Positions 54,820-64,000 of a stretch of DNA of 64,000 bases are shown in pieces (positions within the stretch are counted from its first letter, which is position 1; each line of letters starts with the position of its first letter). The stretch comes from Phytophthora quininea (taxonomy: Eukaryota; Oomycota; Peronosporomycetes; Peronosporales; Peronosporaceae). Under the pieces are notes generated by a model. It was not told where the DNA came from. It saw only the letters and a list, made by a program, of their open reading frames with translations, and ran no database searches. Location of the stretch: assembly GCA_011947345.1 (NCBI GenBank), contig JAAVTG010000051.1, positions 1 to 64,000 on the forward strand. Direction: 5' to 3'. Made by a program: the position numbers and the translations under genes.

Positions 54820-56167
54820 TTAATGTTGCCTCGCCTCGCGTTGGGGGTTCCATCGCTTGTGCGGTTGTATTGTCATCGGGGACTTCAAGCGGAGCGGATT
54901 CAGGTCTCCTGGAGTGCACAACATTGAGATGGTTGCTGGTATTGCACCAAACGGCACGGCATTGGCGGCTTCATAGGCCATCATCTGGACATGTAACTGC
55001 TTAACGCGGCGCACCGTAGCGCGGTGAAATTGTTCAGGTTGAGCATGGCGCTGCACATAGAGAAAGACCTCGAATCTAAAGTTGTCAAGATGCCGTAGAT
55101 CGTCTGCTGTCAGCAAATCATCGATGCTCCAACGTCGTTCCAACGTTATCTGCTGCCAACTTCACGGATTTTGCTTGCGTGTCGTTTTCGGCGTGCTTCA
55201 GATAGACGGAAGCATCTTCACGAAGGGAAATCGTCTTCTTCTGTGCTTCAGGGCTTGCGATTAGCTCCTGGTACTTCTTGAAGAAAATCTGCTGGAAGAC
55301 GTCACAACCTTCCTCGACATTGAACTCAACGTCGCTTCCAACCACCACGGGCACGACCAAGCGGCACTCCAACTCGAATGATCAAAACAACACCAACCCA
55401 GGCAGGTAACGGAGGAGGACCTTCATCGGAAGGGCATAATGCACCTACTGCCCATGGCCTTATTTCCGGCTGCTGTTCCAAGATCCTGCTCCGATCCTGA
55501 CTTTCACCAGCATTCGGCGTTGGCGCCGCGTGTGACGGTAGCTCCTCGTCTGCAGACACAATTGGCTGCTGGGTGATTGCATCGCACGCTACAGGCGGAA
55601 ACCAATGAGGTCGAGCAGCATTTGCCGGCGATAATGGCGTTGTGTCATTAGTGTCCATAGCAATCAATGTCGAGTCACAATGTAAGTGGCGCAACGGTAG
55701 CACGGCTTGATTAACGTTGTAAATCCTGCATTTGATCATCGTACAAAGACAACATGTCAGCTAAACCATCGTAAAAGCAGCAGCATTCTCTCTTCCATAC
55801 CTGCAAACGTGCTGCTCGTCCTCGAAAACTTAGCCTCACTGCCGTGGTGGAGATTTCCTCCTCGCTACCAGAATTACCGTTCTTATCTTTAGCAACGTAG
55901 TCGTTCACCCCCTGTTGGTAGCTGTCCCTCTCTGCCCGCCTCCTCTCTATTATTGGCATACAGTCTGGGCTTCCTCCAGCACTTGTCGTCCTCGTCAGCT
56001 GATCCGTGGCGTCTGAGGCGGAGATGTTGCCGCTCTGGCTTCTTCTTAAGCTGTTGCAAGTTTGATGTCTCTCTCCCCCTCCGCCTCCGGACTGCAGCCG
56101 TCTCGGTGTCGACCCGTTGACACCGCGCTTGGATTCTCCTCGGATTTAAGTCCCAAATAAGCCTCAT
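54820..56167 (-). pseudogene. Unrecognised minus-strand coding remnants
   Basis: Frames in order on the minus strand: 56167-55889 (Arg-rich), 55959-55711 (RRAERDSYQQGVNDYVAKD), 55739-55326, 55372-55118 (VFQQIFFKKYQELIASPEAQ) and 55143-54820 (RWSIDDLLTADDLRHLDNFR). The last two read as one helical protein interrupted by a frame change. No family recognised; repeat-associated context suggests a TE gene. Confidence 0.35.
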
Positions 56168-56292
56168 CGAGGTCTGTTAGATAGAATGGGCCTCTCATGG
56201 ATGCGTAGCTAAAAGGGCGGCGAAACTGTTGAAAGCGACATTATAATATCCCGTGTCTCCAAACACTTTTTCCCAGTTGCGCACAGCATTGG

Positions 56293-57690
56293 ATGGCTCG
56301 ACAAACAATTCTGCTAGCACGCGATCCAACTGACGATTCTGGTACGCTTCGGGTCGTCGGCAAGCCGTTTAAGATGCTGAACGACCACGAGGATGTTTAT
56401 CCTCTCGACCGGATTGAATTTACACATGCTCTCCACGAGCTGCCACAGCACTACTGTGAACTCGGGTGGACGTGATGGGAGTTCTAATTTTCTAACATAG
56501 TGGACAATGCAACCTTATGGTGGGCGAAGCCCGGCGAAAAAGGATTTTTGCGAGATTGTGGGAGACAATTTGGGCAGTGCACGTTGCACATGGGTGTTTG
56601 CAACTTCGCTGGCGCTGCTCACCATTCCTTCGCCCACAGTGACAAGGTCCTCCAATCGAAGGAGCAAGCAAACCTCAAAGACAATCTCCTCATTCCTCGA
56701 TTTCCTTCGACGACATCAACCTTCTACATACAGTTGAAAACTGCAGATGATTGCCGCTCCAACACAGGGCTCAATCCAGCGCTCTTGGCACAACTTCTTC
56801 CAGGATACGCGTTTGTCGACTTGCTGGCATCCATCACTCGTCAGGGGTACCCTCCCAGTATGGACGGCAGCGGGAACCGACAGCACGACGGCCGCCCCGA
56901 AATCACAAGTCGGCTCAACAATACCTGCCAGCGCTGTTGAGGAGCATTCGTCAGAGCCAAGTCGACGGCACTTACCTGGTCGTCGATGTTAAGAGGCTGG
57001 AGCATTGGGACAACATCCAATGCAGCCCCTTCGGAGCTGCGGAGATAAAAGGGGTCGACTCTCAGGTCGAAATCCGTCCTATTCACGATCTGTCTTACCC
57101 AGTCGAGACATTCACCAGCGATCAATTATACACAGACTGCGCATCAGATATCATATACACTGGCGTCGTGATCCTAGCCAGACGAATCGAGAGAGCGGTG
57201 AGGGACAACCCAGGCACAGTGATCAAGTTACTCAAAGGGGACGTAAAGACAGATTTCCACCATTTAATGGTTCACCCGGAACATGTCCATTGGATGGGAG
57301 CGACCATACCCGAAGAAAACGTGCTCGTGATCGATCTAGCTGCCCCATTGGGATGGTCAGGCTCTCCTACCATTTATGGCGTCTCCGGGCGAGCTATCAC
57401 AACACTCATCAGTTCAAATTCACCAGCTTCAATTCCCGACACCGAGGATAAAGAACCCTTGTTTGGATTCGAATGGGTTCACGACCACGTCTTGGTTGAA
57501 CCCGATCGTGCTGATCGACTAGAACTCGCGGAGGCGACGCTGCGCCTTTGCATGCTTGTGGCGTTGGGTCCAACCAGCATCAACGACTCAAAATTCTCAT
57601 CATGGTGCACCGAGCTCCAAGTTCTTGGTCTTATTTGGAACACTACCAATCTCACAGTATCTCGCCCCGAGAAAGTGTATTTATTAAGCG
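56293..57690 (+). pseudogene. DIRS/Ngaro-like reverse transcriptase fragment
   Basis: Short 5' frames (56293-56475, 56500-56940) lead into an RT in the frame 56751-58001. It has SPFGAAEIKG, RPIHDLSYP, the catalytic strand KLLKGDVKTDFHHLMVHP and the second catalytic strand GFEWVHDHVLVE (His where the first Asp of the DD pair is expected). LGPTSINDSKF and QVLGLIWNT follow. This spacing is typical of DIRS-type elements that use a tyrosine recombinase. No recombinase is present. The His substitution and truncation make it inactive. Confidence 0.65.
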
Positions 57691-60600
57691 ACGAAGATAA
57701 ATCAATGGCCAGCCAACAATCTGAGGAAACAAAGGAGAAACCACGTATCGAGAATGGACAAGCTATCACCATGGGTGAGGAAGTGCAAGACAAAAGCGAC
57801 GAGAGTGACGATGAAGCTGAAAGGACTGGGATAACACAAAGAGTACGTAATAACCCACTTCTGACGAAGGCCGAACGACAAGAACTTGCAGAAATACTAT
57901 CATTTGGAGGTAGACTAAAGAAAGGGTCGATGACATTAATATCTACGGGGCCACAAGACCTTGCGCCGGGGCTGCAAAAATTTCTGATCGGTTTGAGTTA
58001 GTCGGACACAGCATCGGTGGAGCTAGCTTGCAAACGAATAGGAGAACCAGAAAGGATTATACGCAACTAGCAGCAGGTATTAATGGAAGAAGGTGTGATG
58101 AGTGAAACTCTATCAGACAACGAGGAGCCATCGGCTTCTACTCAATCAGATTGGCAATCAGATAAAGAAGCAATGGACTGGGAGCCAGGGCCTGAAGAAA
58201 GAGAACTCGACCCAGATCCCGCAACCCGATTCATGTCTGACACAGTATGCAGAAATCATGGTAAAGAAAAAGAACGCGGAAACTAGTGGAATGAAGGTGA
58301 AGGCAAATGACCACATATACCCCCACGATTCTGAAGGCTTCCAGTAACCGCAAAAGAACGCATTGAGGCAGTAAAAGCAGACCCGCAGTGGCTTTTAAAG
58401 AATTTGCAAGTTCACGATTCACCAGAATATATCTTGCAGAGCCTGAACGCCAACATAATACAGATTTGGACTAGGAACCACAGAGTTTGTTGCCTACGTC
58501 GAGAATTGCTTGAGGCAAGAAATAATAACCAAGATGCACCATCAATATAAAAATGGATAAAATACTTCGATGAGCACGAACTAGATCAAGACGATGACTT
58601 TAGACTGTATGCTAGAGACTTATGGACTATTACCAACCCGATATAAAAGAAACCAGAGCCAGAATTGCTAATGTTAGAGCTTTGCCATCGGAAACAAGCC
58701 AGTAAGTTGGGGCGTTTGATCCTGGCGGCATACGCGTACGAACTGGTAGTGGCAAGAATGATACGACAGCCAATATCAACAACGGCATCGATTGAATAGG
58801 TCCTAGAGACTATGCTACATCGTGTTCAAAGAAATTGGGGATTCCGTAAGGCATTTTATCTAGATGGAATGGATGGCAACTGGGCAGCCATAGAAACATA
58901 TCTGACAACAGCGGATGTGGCGAGCGAGGCAGATAAATCGACACTATGGAGTAGTGACCGCAACCGCACACGCTTCAGAACTCGAGGACATGTGTGCGGA
59001 GATGCAGGAGATGCATGCCATGTTCTATAAACCCAGTAACACACCAATAGTAAGAGAAAAGCCTCGGCACGAATAAAAATATCGCACAAAACGTTAACGG
59101 ATTCAAGAAAAAGAAGCGGGAGAAATGGATGAGAAGATGGAGAAATAACGGAAAGCAAAAGACAGCAGACATAATATTCATTCAGGAAACTCACATCTCA
59201 GAGAATGGGGAGATACAAGAAACGCAAGCGATGTGGAATCGTATATGGTGATTAAAACTGTCAGATCAACCCCTCAGCTACTGGGCACCTGCCAATAACA
59301 AACATGGGGGTATGGCGATGTTGATCAGCCCGCTCCTCGACTAGGAGATTGTGCCGTGGGAACAAAAAGTTGGACGGACAGGAAAAAGCCGGTCGAATGT
59401 CACGTCTGGGCATTAATCAACATTTACTCTCCAAACAAGAAACAGGAAAGAGAGAATTTCTACCAAGAGTTACACAAGTGGATCCCACCAGAAAAAACAA
59501 TTCTCCTGGGAGGAGATTTCAACACAGTACTAGGATAATTCGGTGGAACAAATGAGAACGTTATTGAAAATAGCCAAAAGGGAAGAACACCAATCCACGC
59601 ATGCTTACTTCGAGCAACTGCGCAGACTGATAAAGCAGCCCCTGACCCCACGAAGCAAACAACAGCAGCAGAAGGAACGGAGGCAGACGCAGCAAAAGCT
59701 TTCGGTAGAGCATTAGAGCCCACTTCTGAAAATGTGAAAAACTTATACAAACGTAACGCAACTTGGAAACGAAATCAACACGTATCGGATATCAAGCCCT
59801 CTCCTGGACATGATCACGCTGACAAAGTATCAATTGCTGATAGAATGGCTAGCGAGTGGAATGACATCCTTGGAGCGTCTCACTCACACGTACATCCCGA
59901 TCCAATGATGGATAGGTTAAAGAAGTTTTACAGCATTCCAGAACAAGATCTGTTGACAGAAGAGGAATAGGAACAGATAATCAGACCAATTGAAGAGGCT
60001 GGAGTTTATCAAGCAATAGTCAAATTACCGAAGAACAAAGCTGGAGGTTCAACCGGCTTAACCCATAATTCTTACAAAGATTACCGAGAAGAACTAGTGC
60101 CCAGCCTGACAAAGGTTTACAACGAGATAAATCAAGGAGCACCTGCGCCGAAAGCGTTCTTAGACGCAAAAATTGTGATGCTTCGAAAGAAAGGAGACTG
60201 CAGACCCATATCATTGCTAAACACAGCATACAAGATCTTTGGACGAATCTTGACGGAACGATTGCAAAAGTTGCTGACCAGATTGGTGCACAATGATCAA
60301 CAAGGGTTTGTAAAAGACCGGCTATTGACAAAAAGTGTGACGATGATCCAAGCGTCGATGGAACACGTCTGTGACGACGGGACCATAGATTGGAAAGATG
60401 CAGCGGTCATCCTTTGCTTAGACTTGAAAAAGCGTATGATACGCTAGACAGGGATTCGTTATTGCAGTTCTCGACTTATTTGGCTTTCCGTAGCAATACC
60501 AGGATTTGATCTTGAGCATGCACACAGGAAAGATGGCAACCTTCGTAGTTAATAGAAAAGAATCGAAGCCGCAGCAAGTAAATTCAGGAATAAGGCAAGG

Positions 60601-60909
60601 ATACCCTTTGGCCCCTTTGTTGTTTGTTTTGGCGGCCGACTTGTTAGGAAGAGCTATTAAGGCAAGTCCGAAACTGCAAGGACTGCTAATTCCTGATAGC
60701 GACAGCAGAAGACACAAATTCAATGGCTTCGTCGACGACAGCACAGTCTTCTTAAATAAAATCAAAGAGCTTCCAGCTTTGAAAAGATATTGGAGGCGTT
60801 TGGAGAACTATCCAGATTGCGCGTGCAACAAGAAAGAAAGCTGCCTCATACCTCTCGGCGACAACAAAGATGTTATTAATTTCCGGAATTACATCGTGGG
60901 AAAACGATA
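57691..60909 (+). mobile_element. LINE (non-LTR) retrotransposon, 5' portion
   Basis: The 5' part begins in frame with the DIRS-like RT: after VSRPEKVYLLSD the sequence changes to acidic, charged text (57700-58001) and continues with similar pieces to ~58290, likely ORF1. An APE-type endonuclease relic lies near 59150-59540 (DIIFIQETHIS). The RT is at 59970-60909: DCRPISLLNTAYKIFGRIL, QQGFVKDRLL, the catalytic ILCLDLKK strand (frame break near 60430), SGIRQGYPLAPLLFVLAADL and FVDDSTVF. Many stops show it is old. The C-terminal part resumes at ~63378 after the Helitron. Confidence 0.75.
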
Positions 60910-61141
60910 TCTTTCTACTACTACAGCAAACCTGCTGTCTGTCCGTTTGTTCGTCGGTCGGTCCGTCGCCGAGTTTCCATGGACAAGATTCGGCGCGGCC
61001 ATTGGCTGCCGAGCGGAGCGAAGGCGGCCCGAGAAGGTGGACCACACCAATAGCAGGGTGGTACACACCAACCGTACTTAATGAAGAGGTCGATAGTAGT
61101 CCCGTTCAAACGTAGTTCACAAACAACCAACACCAAAAACG

Positions 61142-61468
61142 ATGGAGCGTGGGAACGTTACCTGCGCTCGCTGCTCTGCCGAGGTGACGCGTGCGCCGCT
61201 CGACCTCGACGGCCTTGGTCACCAGTGCCTCCGCTGCGTTTGCTGCGAGAAACTCCTCGAGCGGGATGCCTTCGAGAGGCCACGCGCCGGGAGCGCATCG
61301 CGGCGGTGTCGGGCGTGCGACGGCCAGCGCAGCTTCTGCCACAGCAGCGCCGCCGAGCAGCCACTGCCACGGTTGGACCGGCGGCAGGAGACCATGACCT
61401 GGTGGAGGTCACCATCGGCCAAGTCGGTTAAATTTGTGTTATATTGTGTATTGATACAAATGCACTGA
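61142..61468 (+). CDS. Cys-rich zinc-finger-like ORF at Helitron start
   Basis: 108 codons from ATG 61142, beginning MERGNVTCARC. Paired cysteines (CARC, CLRCVCCEKLL, RRCRAC) suggest one or two LIM-like zinc sites. It is GC-rich compared with the LINE. The likely reading is the N-terminal zinc finger of the Helitron Rep-helicase, cut off from the rest by deletion. A separate captured gene is the alternative. Confidence 0.5.
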   Translation: MERGNVTCARCSAEVTRAPLDLDGLGHQCLRCVCCEKLLERDAFERPRAGSASRRCRACDGQRSFCHSSAAEQPLPRLDRRQETMTWWRSPSAKSVKFVLYCVLIQMH

Positions 61469-61478
61469 TACACAAACA

Positions 61479-63134
61479 GTGGTAGAACGGGCAACAGCGC
61501 AAAGTTCGGATAAGACTGTGATGACTAGCGTGGTCGTTCCAGGTGATAGTCGTCCGTTGGCCCGCCTGTGCAAAGAACCAAACGAAATCCTGCGCTATGT
61601 TGATGCTCGGTGTATTGCTCCTGTGGAGGCATGCATCCGGCTTCTGAATTACAGGATCAGGACATGAGGCATCGACGACCAGCACTTCACGTAACGACGG
61701 GGGCAGTTCATCCACGCGGGAAGTTCCACAAAAGCTTTTCTTTGTTGATGGACCTGGTGGAACGGGAAAGTCTACGCTACTTCAATACATTTTGGCCAGG
61801 GTGAGTTTGGATGGGAAGATTGCACTTGCTGTTGGGTCCAGTGGAATTGCATTTCTACTTCTCTTGGGCGGGCGTACGGCGAATTCTACTTTTAAATTCC
61901 GCTGAAAGTGGACAAGGATTCTACGTGTTCGATTTTCAAACAATCTCATCTGCGCAAGCTTATCCAGCAGACCAGTTTGGTCATCTGGGGTGAAGCTTCG
62001 GTGACACATCGCCACGCGTTTGAGGCTGTCGACCGAATGCTACGGGACATTATGGACAACCCCAGGGAGCCTTTCGGCGGAAAGGTTTTTGTCCTCTCAG
62101 GAGATTTCCGCCAGATCCTTCCTGTCGTGAAGAGAGGCACGCCTGCAGAAACGATCAACGCATGTATAAAGGAATCGCCTCTAAGGAGACACTTTTGCAG
62201 GTTCGGTTAACGCAGAACATGCGCATTGGGAGCGAGGGGACAGGAGAAAGCGACGAGGATATCCTCTCTTTCTCTGATTTTGTGCTTGCCGTTGGTGAGG
62301 GTCGGCACGAAAAACGTGCTGATCTTGGTAATGACTACATCAAGATTCCTGCTGATATGCTGATCCCGAATCCTCCCGTAGAAGACGACGAGGACGAGGA
62401 AATAGCTCCGGGAGCAATACCAAGGGGTATGACCCGCATCCCTGACGCAATGTATGCCGACGTTGCGAATCCGAAGGTTGCGACGAATGAATATTTTGCC
62501 AGCCGGACAGTTTTGACGACTACGAATGAGACGGTACGGAGAATCAACGAGGCAGTCGCAGCTCGACTTCCGGAGACAGCGCGGGAGTATTTGTCGGTGG
62601 ACTCGGTGGAGGATGATGACGGAACGTTGTTCGAGCAGGAGTTTCTCCACTCGGTGAACATGAACGGGATTCCACCTCACACTACTGCTCAAGAAGGGCA
62701 CCCCCATCATGATGCTGAGAAATCTGAATCCGGAACTTGGACCTTGGACCGTGCAACGGAGCGCGTCTACGAATCGTCGACTTGAAGGACCACGTCGTTA
62801 GAGCAACAATTATGACTGGAGAACGAACAGGCCAAGAAGTACTCATCCCGAGAATTATGTTCGTGAGCGACGACGACAGCTCCGATTTCCCCTTCCGGCT
62901 TCGACGAAAGCAGCTTTGCGTGCAACCAGCATTCGCCATGACGATTACAAGGCCCAAGGTCAGACGGTGTTAAACTTGGCGCCCCGTGCTTTTCCACATG
63001 GCCAGTTGTATGTGGCGTTGTCTCGCGGGACCTCCCGAAGTAAGTTCAAGGCATTGATCGATTATCCAGAGTCGGTAGATCTGGACGGAGCAGTGTACAC
63101 GAGAAACATCGTGCACAAGCAGATTTTTGATTAG
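61479..63134 (+). pseudogene. Helitron Pif1-type helicase, decayed
   Basis: Pieces in order: the Helitron pre-helicase motif near 61590-61660 (RYVDARCIAPVEACIRLL), Walker A at ~61738 (FFVDGPGGTGKSTLLQYILA) and motif Ia (SSGIAFLLL). Walker B follows as LVIWGEAS, with Gly replacing the catalytic Asp of the usual IWDEA. Then come motif III (VLSGDFRQILPVVKRG), RLTQNMRI, and motifs V-VI near 62950-63030 (GQTVLNLAPRAF, YVALSRGTS). At least four frame changes (near 61900, 62200, 62710 and 62950) and the Walker B change make it inactive. Stop at 63132-63134. Confidence 0.8.
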
Positions 63135-63350
63135 GAATCGAGATTCATTCCTAGGCTAGATGTAGTAGCTTGCCACTTCGAGCTAGAACCTAGCTTTATT
63201 TTGGACAAATGGCACTTTTCATGTTTTTAAAATATTTTTAAGCCTGTACGTTTTAGATTGCACAACTAAGTAATTCGTGCGAAAAGCTAAATCATCCCGC
63301 CGAAGTGTAGCGAAGGCGGGTGGGCACAGCTGCATCCAACCATAACCCAC

Positions 63351-63377
63351 CGCCGCGTAGCGGCGACGCTCGGCTAG
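63351..63377 (+). terminator. Helitron 3' terminal hairpin and CTAG end
   Basis: CGCCGC (63351-63356), loop GTA, GCGGCG (63360-63365), then 8 nt and CTAG. This is the replication terminator of rolling-circle transposition, not a transcription terminator. Confidence 0.8.
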
Positions 63378-63945
63378 TTTAATACGATATCAATGCGGGC
63401 AATATTGTTCACTGGAATACACTTTGCTTTAAAAAATCGTTGAGCGCGCAATTAGTAAGATTACAGAAGAGGTTCATATGGAATTGCTTGGATCAAACAA
63501 GAAAATGCTAGGCACAAAACTCTCGCCTTCACTCTTTACTCCTGTGAAGAATGGTGGACTTGGTTTGCAAAACATTGACTTGGCATTGCGTAAAACAAGA
63601 ATTAACCAAGCAGAGCAAGGGACCCAGTCCCCGGAGGACGAATTTACGATAGCTTGGCATGGTATGGCGCATCCAGACGAACCAAAACAACAGAATGCTG
63701 CAAGTCCAGACCTACAACAAGTAGCCAAAGGCAACGAATGCAGAGCAAAATGGCAAAAAAACAGGAACGTGAGAGTGCAGCAGCTAGGAAGACTAGAACT
63801 AAAAGAAGTCACAACATATATACTCCGATGCGCAGACTGGCAACAAGAATCGAAGGTGAGAGTCCAGAAAAACAAAAATAGTATTTGTTTTTGGATCAAC
63901 GGAGAGGCCATGAGATGTTACCTTAAGGAGGCTCCTGCACGGTAG
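63378..63945 (+). mobile_element. LINE C-terminal portion
   Basis: After the Helitron the LINE resumes. The frame from about 63430 has the post-RT helix (EEVHMELLGSNKKMLGTKL) and the motif LFTPVKNGGLGLQNID (consensus P...GGLGL) near 63535-63580. It is charged to the end at 63945; nothing clear follows to 64000. This part lies in the same orientation as the RT and completes the split element. Confidence 0.7.
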
Positions 63946-64000
63946 AATTTTCCCGACTGGATGGACTATCTAGCTGAATCACCACGGTATGAAAATGCCA

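Larger units (their letters stand above)
60910..63377 (+). mobile_element. Truncated Helitron inserted in the LINE
   Basis: It begins TC (60910-60911) after an A and ends CTAG (63374-63377) before a T, as expected for Helitrons, which insert between A and T without target duplication. Eight bases before the CTAG lies a 6-bp stem hairpin (separate entry). Inside are a cysteine-rich N-terminal ORF and a Pif1-type helicase, but no HUH replication-initiator (Rep) domain, so it is an internal-deletion derivative. LINE coding similarity resumes right after the end. The 5' terminus is less certain than the 3' one. Confidence 0.8.

Noticed and set aside
1..64000. CRISPR arrays, rRNA, tRNA, bacterial operons
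   Set aside because: No spaced repeats, no tRNA B-box and cloverleaf, and introns plus TE classes show a eukaryote.

Overview
The window reads as nuclear DNA of an oomycete, most likely a Phytophthora-like plant pathogen. The evidence is RXLR/dEER secreted effectors with WY/LWY repeats, short GT-AG introns (about 55-90 nt), core promoters matching the oomycete Inr consensus, an M96-like oomycete gene family, and a dense mix of TE classes (PIF/Harbinger MITE, Gypsy chromovirus, hAT, MULE, DIRS-like, LINE, Helitron). I infer the species group only; no rRNA, tRNA or marker gene settles it.

Layout. 0.1-2.4 kb: a membrane protein, a FYVE-type zinc-finger protein and a three-exon secreted FN3 membrane protein. 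2.4-9 kb: gene-poor, with a decayed MULE and a clean PIF/Harbinger-type MITE. 9.1-20.5 kb: a tandem array of three related RXLR effector genes, all broken. The first carries a four-level nest: effector, then a Gypsy element (5-bp TSD), then a 3.4-kb hAT element in its gag (8-bp TSD), then a ~1.2-kb acetyl-CoA synthetase fragment inside the hAT, antisense to its transposase. 20.7-38 kb: the gene-rich block, with a PH-like/glutathione peroxidase fusion, a broken RXLR-like gene, three copies of a C2-like/amphipathic-helix family, a Rab-like GTPase, a helical-repeat protein, a Cdc14-type phosphatase, M96-like genes, WDR4/Trm82 and a bacterial-type aspartyl-tRNA synthetase with a mitochondrial-type leader. 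38-43.7 kb: an intact seven-module LWY effector, an intact M96-like gene and a broken double aminotransferase. 43.7-64 kb: repeat-dominated (decayed unknown gene, second hAT, two MULEs, DIRS-like RT, and a LINE split by a truncated Helitron).

The housekeeping genes do not form one pathway. The biology is that of a two-speed genome: conserved compact genes next to effector and TE-rich tracts where elements nest, carry host DNA and break effectors. A caveat applies throughout: many otherwise good ORFs, including the synthetase, are broken by single-base indels, several in short homopolymers. Some 'pseudogenes' may therefore be sequence errors; the TE insertions with target-site duplications are not.
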